Assembly: GCF_014650715.1 (NCBI RefSeq)
Contig: NZ_BMVM01000020.1
Location: 62,001-126,000 of the forward strand
Length of the DNA stretch: 64,000 bases
DNA from: Streptomyces bluensis
GTDB lineage: Bacteria; Actinomycetota; Actinomycetes; Streptomycetales; Streptomycetaceae
Direction of reading: 5' to 3'
Shown here: positions 14,877 through 23,722 of the stretch, piece by piece
How positions within the stretch are numbered: the stretch's first letter is position 1
Layout of the letters: every line of letters begins with the position of its first letter
Notes under the pieces: model-generated
What the model was told of the DNA's origin: nothing
The model's database searches: none
Seen by the model: only the letters and a program-made list of their open reading frames with translations
Translations under genes and position numbers: made by a program

Positions 14877-16538
14877 CTAGCGGGCCTTGGGCTCGGAGTT
14901 CCCGCCCAGGTCCTTGATCCATCCGGTGATGTCGCCGTACCAGGTCGTCAGCTGGTCCCAGTAGCCCTTCGTCGTCCCGATCCACTGCTGGAGCGGGCTG
15001 AACTCCCAGACCAGCCAGCCCGCCACGAACAGAATGACGATCGTGAACAGGCACCCCTTCAGGCAGCCGAGGCCGGGGATGCGCATCGGGTTGGCGCTGC
15101 GCTGACGCGGTTGCCGGGGCTCGCGCTGCGGGCGCGGCGCGGGCTCCTGGGGCGGCGGCGCGTACCGCTGGGGCGGGGGCGGCGGGGGCGCCTGCCGCTG
15201 GGGCGCGTACTGCTGGGGCTGCTGCTGCGGGTAGCCGTACGCCTGTCCGGGCGGTGGCTGCTGCGGGCGGCCCTGCGGCGGTTGCTGGGGCTGCCGCGCG
15301 GCCTGCCGCTGGGGGCGGCGGCGCAGCGGGTCCTCGCTGGGGTCGAGGTACTGGATCTGCGTCTGCTCGTTGCGGTCGCGGGCCGCCCGGAGCTGGTTCT
15401 GCCAGGGGTGCGGGTCGTCCGGTCCGCCGCCCTGCCCCGGCCCGCCGGGCTGGTTCGGCGGCATCGACGGCATGACGGCCGTCGGGTCGGCGGCGCCCGC
15501 CGGGCCCGCGGTGTGCGGGAGCACGCTGGTGGCGGCGTTCGGGTCGTAGGCGCCCGCGTTGTTCGGCAGGACCTGGGTGGGGTCGGCGGCGCCGACCGGG
15601 CCGGGCGTGCCCGGTACCGGCGCGGGCGCCGGGTCGGGGGCGAGGAGGGCGCCCACGCCCTCGGCGGCGGCGATCTGCGCGGCGTTCGCGTGGACGCCGA
15701 TGCCCTCGGCGACGACCCGCAGCCCGCGCGCGAGGTTCTCGGCGCTGGGCCGTTCCTCCGGGCTCTTGCGCAGGCAGCGTTCGATGACCGTCCACAGCGG
15801 TTCCGGGACGGTGGACGGGCGGCGCGGTTCGGCGCTGAGGTGCTGGTGCAGCACTTCGAGCGCGGACTCTCCGCCGAACGGCGGACGCCCGGTGACCAGC
15901 TCGTACAGCAGGATCCCGGCGCCGTAGATGTCGACGGCGGAGGTCTGGGGGCGGCCCTCGGCGCCCTCGGGGGCGACGTACGCGGGCGTGCCGACGAACT
16001 CGCTGGTCCTGGTGAGGCCGGGGGAGTCGGCGAGGCGCGCGATGCCGAAGTCGGTCAGCATCGGGTGCAGCTGGTCGCCCTGCTGCCTGAGCAGGACGTT
16101 CGCGGGCTTCAGATCGCGGTGGACGACCCCGTCGGCGTGACTGGCGGCGAGCGCGTCGGCGATCTGGGCGGTGACCAGGGCGGCGCCGACGGGCGTGAAC
16201 GGGCCGTTCTCGCGCAGGTAGCGGTGCAGGTCCGGGCCCTCGACCAGGTCCATGACCAGCGCCAGCAGATCACCCTCGACCACGAGGTCCCGCACCCGCA
16301 CGATGTTCGGGTGCGTGAGGCGGAGCAGCACGGACCGCTCCCGCAGGAACCGCATCACGATGTCCGCGTCGCTGGCGAGCTCCTCCTTGAGGACCTTGAT
16401 CGCCACGGTCTCGCCGGGGTGGCCGGGAACGGCCGCCTCGGCCCCTGCGGTCTCCCGCTGGCGGGCGCGCCAGACTGTGCCTGTGGCGCCGCGTCCAAGC
16501 GGCTCCTCCAGGAGGTACTTGCTCCCTACCGGCCGCAC
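14877..16538 (-). CDS. pkaA: Membrane-anchored Ser/Thr protein kinase with Pro/Gln-rich linker (PkaA-like)
   Basis: 553 aa. Kinase domain about 6-275: GRGATG loop, Lys48 in VAIK, HRDLKPAN (Asp142, Asn147), DFG at 163-165, GTPAYVAPE. A long low-complexity linker rich in Pro, Gln, Ala and Arg (about 300-490) leads to one TM helix (GCLFTIVILFVAGWLVWEF) and a 40-residue extracellular tail rich in Trp and aromatics. It lies 178 bp upstream of the other kinase on the same strand, and divergent from the FHA/FtsK-like gene, whose FHA domain is a plausible phosphothreonine reader for these kinases (inference). Confidence 0.9.
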   Translation of the reverse strand: MRPVGSKYLLEEPLGRGATGTVWRARQRETAGAEAAVPGHPGETVAIKVLKEELASDADIVMRFLRERSVLLRLTHPNIVRVRDLVVEGDLLALVMDLVEGPDLHRYLRENGPFTPVGAALVTAQIADALAASHADGVVHRDLKPANVLLRQQGDQLHPMLTDFGIARLADSPGLTRTSEFVGTPAYVAPEGAEGRPQTSAVDIYGAGILLYELVTGRPPFGGESALEVLHQHLSAEPRRPSTVPEPLWTVIERCLRKSPEERPSAENLARGLRVVAEGIGVHANAAQIAAAEGVGALLAPDPAPAPVPGTPGPVGAADPTQVLPNNAGAYDPNAATSVLPHTAGPAGAADPTAVMPSMPPNQPGGPGQGGGPDDPHPWQNQLRAARDRNEQTQIQYLDPSEDPLRRRPQRQAARQPQQPPQGRPQQPPPGQAYGYPQQQPQQYAPQRQAPPPPPPQRYAPPPQEPAPRPQREPRQPRQRSANPMRIPGLGCLKGCLFTIVILFVAGWLVWEFSPLQQWIGTTKGYWDQLTTWYGDITGWIKDLGGNSEPKAR

Positions 16539-17142
16539 GTCATGGGCTCCCTGCTGCTTGCTTGCCTGGTCCGTGGTGCTTTGCTTGCTGCCGATTCAAC
16601 CGGCCTCGCCGGTGGAACGCATGTTCCGACCCACTGTAATGCCGCCGTACGCGGGACCGGGCCGTCGTCGTGCCGTGCTCCCCCGCACGCGTCCGCCGGA
16701 CGGCTGAGCGCGCGACGCACGCGAGGACGCGGCGAAGACGCGGCGAGGACGCATGCGAGTACGTACGCCGTCCCCTGCGCGTTCGACGGCATTCCCGTAC
16801 CGGGTCGGCGGTATTCCCGCGCGGGGTCGGCGGTATTCAGGTACGCGTTCGACGGAAAGACGCTCTCCTGGGGCTGGTTGGTTGCCGGAGACGGACGTGA
16901 CCGATCTCAAGCGGGCATCCGGCGGGCATCCGCTGTCCACTGGTCAGGCACTTTTACGGGCAGAGCCGACCAATCAAGATCACTTGCCCGGCGGGGGCGG
17001 GCACGTTGTCAGCGACAGGTGCGAGGATGCCTTCATTACTGGCCGATGTGCCCGTGTGCGGTGGGGGGAAGTCTGCGGTGGGGGGACCACGCAGGCTCGC
17101 CCGCATGCGCGGGTGCCCGCGCGGAAGGGACCGCTGACGGCG
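16539..17142. other. Divergent promoter region between kinase and FHA/FtsK-like genes
   Basis: About 600 bp. It contains a 21-22 bp imperfect tandem repeat at about 16780-16856 (GGGTCGGCGGTATTC occurs exactly at 16802 and 16823; GCGTTCGACGG flanks it on both sides). Otherwise no gene or clear promoter hexamers. The plus-strand frame is open through most of it, but codon quality and lack of a ribosome site argue against coding. Confidence 0.5.
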
Positions 17143-20100
17143 ATGCAGATCCGGCTGACCGTCGTAGACCCGCTGGGGCCGTCTTCGGAGCCGCGAGGAC
17201 GTGCCACCGCCTGCGATGTGCTGGTGACGGCACCGGCGGGGACGGCGCTGGCCGCGGTGGCCTCCGGTCTCGCGTCGGCCGTCGGCGGGGACGGGGGCGC
17301 CGCCCAGTCCGACCGGAGCCGGGAGCACGGGGGCGGGGCCGTCGTGCTGTACGCGGGCGGCGAGCGGCTGGACGCGCAGCGCTGCACACTGGGCGAGCCG
17401 CCGCTGGTCGACGGCGCCGTGCTGTCCCTGGGCGCCCCGGAGCACGGCCCCGAGGTGGACGAGTCGGCGCCCCGGCTGCATGTGGTGGCGGGGCCGGACG
17501 CGGGCGGCGTCCACTTCCTGCACGGCGGCAGGATCGACATCGGCCGCTCCGCCGACGCGGACGTCCCCCTCGACGACCCGGATGTCTCCCGCCTGCACTG
17601 CGCGGTCACGGTCGCCGAGGACGGCCGCGTCTCGGTCGCCGACATCGGCTCCACCAACGGCACGACGCTCGACGGCGTCCGCGTGGGCGACCGCCCCGTG
17701 CCCCTCACTCCGGGGGCGCTGTTGCGCATCGGGGAGTCGGCCCTCCGGCTGACCCCGCCCGGCGGCATCGGTACGGGCTCGGGGGCGCTGGGGACGGCGC
17801 CCGACGGGGAAGGTCATGTGCGCGTGGTCACAGGCGGGGCACCCGCCGGTGGCGGCGGGCCCCTCGTGCCGGGGCAGGCCGGGGCGCCGCGGATCGAGAG
17901 CACGGGCACGCGTGACGGGGGCGCGCGTGACGGGGGCGCGGCGGAGACCGGGCCCGGACGGACGTCTCCGGGCCACTCGACGGAGGGCTGGGCGCCGCCT
18001 GAGGGCCAGGGCCCGGTGTCCGCCGGGCGCGCGGCGGTTCCCGGCAGCCCGGCGGCCCTCGGGAGCTCGACCCCCAGTGCTCCCGACCCGGGCGGCACCC
18101 GCAAGGGAACCCCCGTACGGGGGACGGACCTGCCGCGCGAGTCCCGGAAGCGCGGGGGCCTCACCGCCTGGGCACGACGGCTGACCGGCGGGCGCGGCGA
18201 GCAGCCCGACGGGGAGCTCGACCCGTACGACACGGACGAGGACCTCACCCTGGAGTCCCCCGTCGCGGTGGCGCAGGCGCCGGAGAAGTGGCCGGACCCG
18301 GCGGCCCTGCTGCTCACCGCGCTCGGGCCGGGCCCGCGGCTGTGGGAGCGGGGCCCGGAGCACCCGGAGGCGCTGACGGTACGGCTGGGGACGGCCGACC
18401 GGGCGGCGCCCGACGGCTCGGGGCTGCTGCCCGCGGTGCCGGTGACGGCCGGGCTGCGCGAGGTCGGCGCGCTGGGACTCGCCGGGCCGCGCGCGCGGCT
18501 GCTGGGCCTGGCCCGCGCGGTCGTGGCACAGCTCGCCGCGCTGCACTCGCCCGACACCCTGGAGCTGGTCCTGATCAGCGCGGACGTCTCCCGCTCCGAG
18601 CAGGAGCGCGCGGCCGACTGGTCCTGGCTCGGCTGGCTCCCCCACGTCCGCCCGGGGCACGGCCAGGACTGCCGCCTGCTGCTGGCGTACGACGGCGACC
18701 AGGCCACCGCGCGCACGGACGAGCTCCAGCGCCGCCTGGAGGACCACCAGGCGGACAGCGAGAACACCGCGGACACAGCGGACGCCGGCTTCGCGGGGCC
18801 CTACACGGTGGTGCTCGTGGACGGCGACCCGGGCGGAGCCGAGGTGCGCAAGGCCGTCGCACGGCTGGCGGTGCGGGGACCGGCGGCGGGCATCCACGTG
18901 GTGTGTCTCGCCGAGACGGAGGCCGCCTCGCCCTCGTCACCGGTGTCGGAGACGTACGAGGCCGCGTGCGAGGTGTCGCCCGCGTTCCGCGCGTGCGGGG
19001 CCGTCGCCCTGCTGAGCGGGGACGTCGCCACGGCGCTGCGGCTGACGCGGGTCGCCCCGGCCCGGTCCACGGGGCACACGACGGGCGACACAGCGTGGCG
19101 CCCACGCCCCGAGTCCCGGCAGCCCCACGCACGCGCGGCGGGCCCCTCGGGCCCCACGAGCACCGGCACCGGCACCGGCACCGGCCACGCGTCGCACCGC
19201 ACCCACGTCAGCCTCGTCGGCCACCTGCCGGACGACACCGCACACGACCGGGGCAACCGGTCCGACCGAGCCGACCGGGCCACTCCCGGCTCCATGACCG
19301 GTGCCCCCTCCCTTTCCGGCCCCATAACACCCGGCACCGTGGCCGCGGTCGACGCGGTCTCGGTGGCGTGGGCCGAGCGGTTCGCGCGGGCACTGGCGCC
19401 GCTGCGGCCGGACGGCGCCCCCGGGGAGCGGCACGCGCGCGTGTCGGCGCCGTTGCCCCAGTCGGCGCGGCTGCTGGACGAGTTGGGGCTGGCGCGGGCC
19501 ACCCCGGCGTCCCTGATGGCGCGTTGGGCGGACGCGGCCGACGACCCGCAGACGGTGGGCGGGCGGGCCTGGGCCGTGCTCGGCGCCGGTCCGCGCGGGC
19601 CCGTGTGCGCGGACCTCGCCGCCGACGGCCCCCACCTGCTGGTCGAGGGCCCGGCCGGCAGCGGCCGTACGGAGTTGCTGCGCTCCATCGCCGCGTCACT
19701 CGCCGCCGCCGAGCGCCCCGACCGGCTCGGCATCGCCCTCGTGGACGGGCGGGACGGCAGCGACCGCGGCACCGCTCCGGGCGACGGGCTCGGCGTCTGC
19801 ACCGACCTGCCCCACGTCGGCACGCACCTCGCGGCCCACGACCCGGTCCGTATGCGGGAGTTCGCCCAGTCCCTGAGCGCCGAGCTCAAGCGCCGCTCGG
19901 AGCTGCTGGGCCGCCTCGACTTCACCGCGTGGCACACCGCGCAGGGGGTGCCCGGGCGCATCGTCGCCCAGCGCTCGGCGAAGGGCTCGGCGAGCGCGAC
20001 CGGCGCACCGTCCGGCACCTCCCCCAGCTCCTCCTCCCCCGCCTTCCCCGCCTCCCCCGGCGCCGACGACCTCGACACGCCCCCCAGTTCCACCCTGCGG

Positions 20101-20703
20101 CTGCGCCCGTCCGCGTCCCGTGACCGCACCGACCCCGGCACGCCGCTCGCCCGCCTGGTGGTGATCGTGGACGACCTCGACGCGCTGCTGTCCCCGCCGC
20201 TCGGTTCCCCGGGCCGCCCGTCGGCCGGCTCCGTCGTACGGGCCCTGGAAGCCGTGGCCCGGGAGGGCGCCCGCCTCGGTGTGCACCTGGTCGCCGCCAC
20301 CTCCAGCGGCACCCGTACCGCCGACACCGACCTGGCCCGTGCGGCCACACTCCACGTAGTCCTGGAAGCACCCACCCCGGGCCCGGACGAACCGGCCCCG
20401 GGTCGCGGCCGGCTGACGGTCCGGCACGACCGGCCCACCGCTCACCCCGCTCCCGCCTCCGCCTCCGACCGTGCCACTCCCTTCCAGGCGGGCCGCGTCA
20501 CCGGCCGCATCCCCCGTACGGCCACGCTCCGCCCCACGGTCGTCCCCCTGGACTGGACCCGTATGGGCGACCCCCCGGCCCGCCGCCCGGTGCGCGAACT
20601 GGGCAACGGGCCCACGGACCTGGCCCTCCTGGCCAGCGCCCTGGACCGGGCGGCCCGCGAGGTCTCGGCGACTGAGGTGCCGTCACTTCTGGAGCCCCGG
20701 TAA
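17143..20703 (+). CDS. FHA domain / FtsK-SpoIIIE-like protein
   Basis: About 1186 aa, no TM segment, so probably cytoplasmic. An FHA phosphopeptide-binding domain lies at about 112-204 with all key residues (IGRS at 133-136, SRLH at 149-152, STNGT at 170-174). Low-complexity Gly/Pro/Ser regions separate it from an FtsK/SpoIIIE-like ATPase region at about 770-1160. The Walker A position reads GPAGSGRT, with Arg842 where Lys is expected, and VVIVDDLDALL is a Walker B-like strand. ATG at 17143 was chosen as the first start after the non-coding leader; GGAAGGGA lies 12 nt upstream, a little far. Resembles actinobacterial EccC/FtsK-type FHA proteins. Role unknown; it may read phosphorylation made by the adjacent kinases. 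Confidence 0.85.
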   Translation: MQIRLTVVDPLGPSSEPRGRATACDVLVTAPAGTALAAVASGLASAVGGDGGAAQSDRSREHGGGAVVLYAGGERLDAQRCTLGEPPLVDGAVLSLGAPEHGPEVDESAPRLHVVAGPDAGGVHFLHGGRIDIGRSADADVPLDDPDVSRLHCAVTVAEDGRVSVADIGSTNGTTLDGVRVGDRPVPLTPGALLRIGESALRLTPPGGIGTGSGALGTAPDGEGHVRVVTGGAPAGGGGPLVPGQAGAPRIESTGTRDGGARDGGAAETGPGRTSPGHSTEGWAPPEGQGPVSAGRAAVPGSPAALGSSTPSAPDPGGTRKGTPVRGTDLPRESRKRGGLTAWARRLTGGRGEQPDGELDPYDTDEDLTLESPVAVAQAPEKWPDPAALLLTALGPGPRLWERGPEHPEALTVRLGTADRAAPDGSGLLPAVPVTAGLREVGALGLAGPRARLLGLARAVVAQLAALHSPDTLELVLISADVSRSEQERAADWSWLGWLPHVRPGHGQDCRLLLAYDGDQATARTDELQRRLEDHQADSENTADTADAGFAGPYTVVLVDGDPGGAEVRKAVARLAVRGPAAGIHVVCLAETEAASPSSPVSETYEAACEVSPAFRACGAVALLSGDVATALRLTRVAPARSTGHTTGDTAWRPRPESRQPHARAAGPSGPTSTGTGTGTGHASHRTHVSLVGHLPDDTAHDRGNRSDRADRATPGSMTGAPSLSGPITPGTVAAVDAVSVAWAERFARALAPLRPDGAPGERHARVSAPLPQSARLLDELGLARATPASLMARWADAADDPQTVGGRAWAVLGAGPRGPVCADLAADGPHLLVEGPAGSGRTELLRSIAASLAAAERPDRLGIALVDGRDGSDRGTAPGDGLGVCTDLPHVGTHLAAHDPVRMREFAQSLSAELKRRSELLGRLDFTAWHTAQGVPGRIVAQRSAKGSASATGAPSGTSPSSSSPAFPASPGADDLDTPPSSTLRLRPSASRDRTDPGTPLARLVVIVDDLDALLSPPLGSPGRPSAGSVVRALEAVAREGARLGVHLVAATSSGTRTADTDLARAATLHVVLEAPTPGPDEPAPGRGRLTVRHDRPTAHPAPASASDRATPFQAGRVTGRIPRTATLRPTVVPLDWTRMGDPPARRPVRELGNGPTDLALLASALDRAAREVSATEVPSLLEPR

Positions 20704-20950
20704 AGCTGAAGCGGCGCTAAAGTCCGGTGCGCCGGGGTGCCGGGGCGCAGCCCCATGAGGGGCGTCCCTCCCACCAGCCCCCACCAGCACACGAACCGTG
20801 CCCAACCGACGGACGCACAGGTCACGACGCGATTACGATCATGAAGTTGTCCGTGCAGACGCTCTTGCCGCCCCCCAAGTCGCAGCGTAAACAGTGCGGC
20901 ACGGGACAGCGCTCCGGCTGTCGGATGAAGAACGAAGAACGGGGCAGTGA

Positions 20951-22357
20951 ATGCGCAGCACACTTCGTGCACGCAGGTCGCTCTCGCAGATGCGACCACA
21001 CAGAAAACCTGGGGCCGCCAAGGCCGTTGCCGCCCTCGCGGCGGGCGTCCTCGCTCTCTCCCTCACCGCCTGCGGCGGTGACGGCGACGGCGGGGACAGC
21101 GGCGACACGGGCGGCGACACCAGCAAGGCCACCGTTCAACTGCCCAAGCTGGACGGTCAGAAGCTGGAGGTCGCGGCCGTCTGGACCGGCCCGGAGCAGG
21201 AGAACTTCACCAAGGTCCTGGACGAGTTCGAGAAGCGCACGGGTGCGACGGTCAGCTTCGTCCCCACGGGCAACAACACCTCCACGTTCCTCGGTACCAA
21301 GATCGAGGGCGGCCAGCCGCCGGACGTCGCGTTCCTGCCCCAGGTCGGCGTGCTGCACCAGTTCGCCGAGAAGGGCTGGATCAAGCCCCTGGGCAGCGCC
21401 GCCGAGGAGCAGCTGAAGAAGAACTTCTCGAAGGGCTGGGTCGACCTCGGCGCGTACAAGGGCAAGCAGTACGGCGTGTATGTGAAGGCCGCGAACAAGT
21501 CGCTGGTCTGGTACAACACCCAGGCGTTCGAGGCGGCCGGGATCACCGACCCGCCCGGGACCTGGGACGAGTTCGTCCAGACCGCGCAGACGCTGTCCGA
21601 CGCGGGGTCCCCCGCGGTCTCCATCGGCGGCGCCGACGGCTGGACGCTCACCGACTGGTTCGAGAACGTCTACCTCTCGCAGGCGGGCCCGGAGAAGTAC
21701 GACCAGCTGGCCAAGCACGAGATCAAGTGGACGGACCCCTCCGTCAAGGAGGCCCTGACCACGCTGGCCGACCTGTGGGGCAAGGACGAGCTCATCGCGG
21801 GCGGCCGCAAGGGCGCGCTGGGCACGGAGTTCCCGAAGTCGGTCGTCCAGACGTTCTCCGGTGACACCCCGGCCGCGATGGTCTTCGAGGGCGACTTCGT
21901 GACCGCGAACATCAACGCCGACACCAAGGCGAAGGTGGGCACGGACGCCAAGATGTTCCCCTTCCCGGCGGTCGGCTCCGACTCCCCGGTGGTCAGCGCC
22001 GGCGACGCGGCGGTGGCGCTGAAGGACAGCAAGGGCGCGCAGGCCCTGCTGACGTTCCTGGCGTCGACGGACGCGGCCGAGATCTGGACGGCTCAGGGCG
22101 GCGTCATCACGCCCAACAACAAGATGGACATGAAGTCGTACAAGGACGGCGTCACCCGCGAGATCGCCAAGGCGCTGCTCGCCGCGGGCGACGACTTCCG
22201 CTTCGACATGTCCGACCAGGCGCCTGCGGCCTTCGGCGGCACGCAGGGCATCGGCGAGTGGAAGGGCCTGCAGGACTTCCTGCGGGACCCGAAGAACGTG
22301 GCGGGCGTCCAGCGCAAGCTGGAGGCTGACGCGGCCAAGGCGTACGGGAACGGCTGA
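20951..22357 (+). CDS. Sugar ABC transporter substrate-binding lipoprotein
   Basis: 468 aa, extracytoplasmic lipoprotein. The lipobox is LSLTAC, with acylated Cys near residue 41, after a basic signal peptide (RPHRKPGAAKAVAALAAGVL). Family 1 solute-binding fold follows: GATVSFVPTGN, PPDVAFLPQVGVLHQFAEKG, DGWTLTDWFENVYL. Similar in style to alpha-glucoside binders (AglE group), which is a guess. It is the first gene of a three-gene importer; the first permease starts 9 bp after its stop. ATG at 20951 follows GGGG; a later ATG at 20990 is a possible shorter start. Confidence 0.92.
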   Translation: MRSTLRARRSLSQMRPHRKPGAAKAVAALAAGVLALSLTACGGDGDGGDSGDTGGDTSKATVQLPKLDGQKLEVAAVWTGPEQENFTKVLDEFEKRTGATVSFVPTGNNTSTFLGTKIEGGQPPDVAFLPQVGVLHQFAEKGWIKPLGSAAEEQLKKNFSKGWVDLGAYKGKQYGVYVKAANKSLVWYNTQAFEAAGITDPPGTWDEFVQTAQTLSDAGSPAVSIGGADGWTLTDWFENVYLSQAGPEKYDQLAKHEIKWTDPSVKEALTTLADLWGKDELIAGGRKGALGTEFPKSVVQTFSGDTPAAMVFEGDFVTANINADTKAKVGTDAKMFPFPAVGSDSPVVSAGDAAVALKDSKGAQALLTFLASTDAAEIWTAQGGVITPNNKMDMKSYKDGVTREIAKALLAAGDDFRFDMSDQAPAAFGGTQGIGEWKGLQDFLRDPKNVAGVQRKLEADAAKAYGNG

Positions 22358-22366
22358 CGTCCCGAT

Positions 22367-23722
22367 ATGACGCAATCCGTTGCCAAGTCGACGGGGGGCA
22401 CCGGCAGCACGCCGGCGCCCCCCGTCGCCTCGCGTAAGAGCGTGACGGGCACCCGGCTGTGGGTGGCGGTGCTGTTCCTGCTGCCCGCGCTGGTGCTGCT
22501 CGGCTCGCTCGTGGTCTACCCGATCGGGTACTCGGTCTGGCGCAGTCTGTTCGACGCGGACGGCTCGGGCTTCGTCGGGCTCGACAACTACGTCGACATC
22601 TTCTCCGACGACTCCACGCTGACCGCCGTGCGGAACACGGCGATCTGGGTGGCCGTCGCCCCCGCGATCGTCACCGCGCTGGGCCTGATCTTCGCCGTCC
22701 TCACCGAACGGGTGCGCTGGGGGACGGCGTTCAAGCTGATCGTCTTCATGCCGATGGCGATCTCGATGCTCGCGGCGGGCATCATCTTCCGGCTGGTGTA
22801 CGAGCAGGATCCGAACCAGGGCGTGGCGAACGCGGTGGTCACGTCCGTGCACGACACGTTCGTCGACCAGTCGGTGTATCCGAAGGCCCGCCCCAATCCC
22901 CAGGTCAGTGATCTGAAGCCGTCCGGCGGTGGCTCGTTCACCACCACGGGTACGGTCCGGGCGGGCACCCCGGCCCTGCTCCCCCTGGTCGGCATCGCCC
23001 CCAACCGGCTGCCCGGCACCCCGCAGGACGCGAAAGCGGCCACGGGCGACGGCGTCACCGGCACCGTCTGGCTGGACTTCAAGCTGGGCGGCGGCGGGGA
23101 GAAGGGCGCGGTCGACGCGGGTGAGAAAGCGCTGAAGGGCGTCAAGGTCGAGGCGGTCAAGGGCGGCAAGGTCGTCGCCTCCGCGACCAGCGGCGCCGAC
23201 GGCACGTTCTCCCTGCCCAAGTCCGCCGAAGGGGCCCAACTGCGGCTGCCCGGCTCGAACTTCGCGGCGCCGTACAACGGCATCGACTGGCTCGGCCCGG
23301 CCCTGGTGACCCCGGCCATCATGGGCTCGTACATCTGGATGTGGGCGGGCTTCGCGATGGTGCTGATCGCGGCGGGGCTGGCCGGAGTGGACCGCAACCT
23401 GCTGGAGGCGGCCCGGGTGGACGGCGCCAACGAGTGGCAGGTGTTCCGCAGGATCACCGTGCCGCTGCTGGCACCGGTCCTGGCCGTCGTCCTCGTCACG
23501 CTGATGATCAACGTGATGAAGGTCTTCGACCTCGTCTACATCATCGCGCCGCAACCCAGTCAGGACGACGCGGCCGTCCTCGCCCTGCAGCTGTATCTCG
23601 TGTCGTTCGGCGGCGGAGGCAACGAGGGCCTCGGCAGCGCGCTCGGTGTCGTTCTGCTGCTGCTCGTCCTGCCGGTGATGTGGGTCAACATCCGGCGTCT
23701 GCGGAAGGAGCGTCAGCGGTGA
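22367..23722 (+). CDS. Sugar ABC permease with large extracytoplasmic insertion
   Basis: 451 aa, about 150 residues longer than usual MalF-type permeases. TM1 is LWVAVLFLLPALVLLGSLVV; the EAA loop EAARVDGANEWQVFRRITVP lies near 345-365. Between the TM3/4 region and the rest, residues about 165-305 form a hydrophilic insertion containing GVTGTVWLDF, KALKGVKVEAVKGGKVV and TSGADGTFSLP. This pattern fits a transthyretin/carboxypeptidase-regulatory-like or Cna-B-like beta-sandwich facing outside. E. coli MalF has an extra periplasmic P2 loop that contacts the binding protein, so a similar docking role is plausible. Overlaps the next gene (GTGA). Confidence 0.9.
   Translation: MTQSVAKSTGGTGSTPAPPVASRKSVTGTRLWVAVLFLLPALVLLGSLVVYPIGYSVWRSLFDADGSGFVGLDNYVDIFSDDSTLTAVRNTAIWVAVAPAIVTALGLIFAVLTERVRWGTAFKLIVFMPMAISMLAAGIIFRLVYEQDPNQGVANAVVTSVHDTFVDQSVYPKARPNPQVSDLKPSGGGSFTTTGTVRAGTPALLPLVGIAPNRLPGTPQDAKAATGDGVTGTVWLDFKLGGGGEKGAVDAGEKALKGVKVEAVKGGKVVASATSGADGTFSLPKSAEGAQLRLPGSNFAAPYNGIDWLGPALVTPAIMGSYIWMWAGFAMVLIAAGLAGVDRNLLEAARVDGANEWQVFRRITVPLLAPVLAVVLVTLMINVMKVFDLVYIIAPQPSQDDAAVLALQLYLVSFGGGGNEGLGSALGVVLLLLVLPVMWVNIRRLRKERQR

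Noticed and set aside
16753..17142. N-terminal extension of the FHA/FtsK-like gene to an upstream ATG
   Set aside because: The sequence is unlike protein, includes the repeat blocks, and the family normally starts near MQIRLTVVDP.
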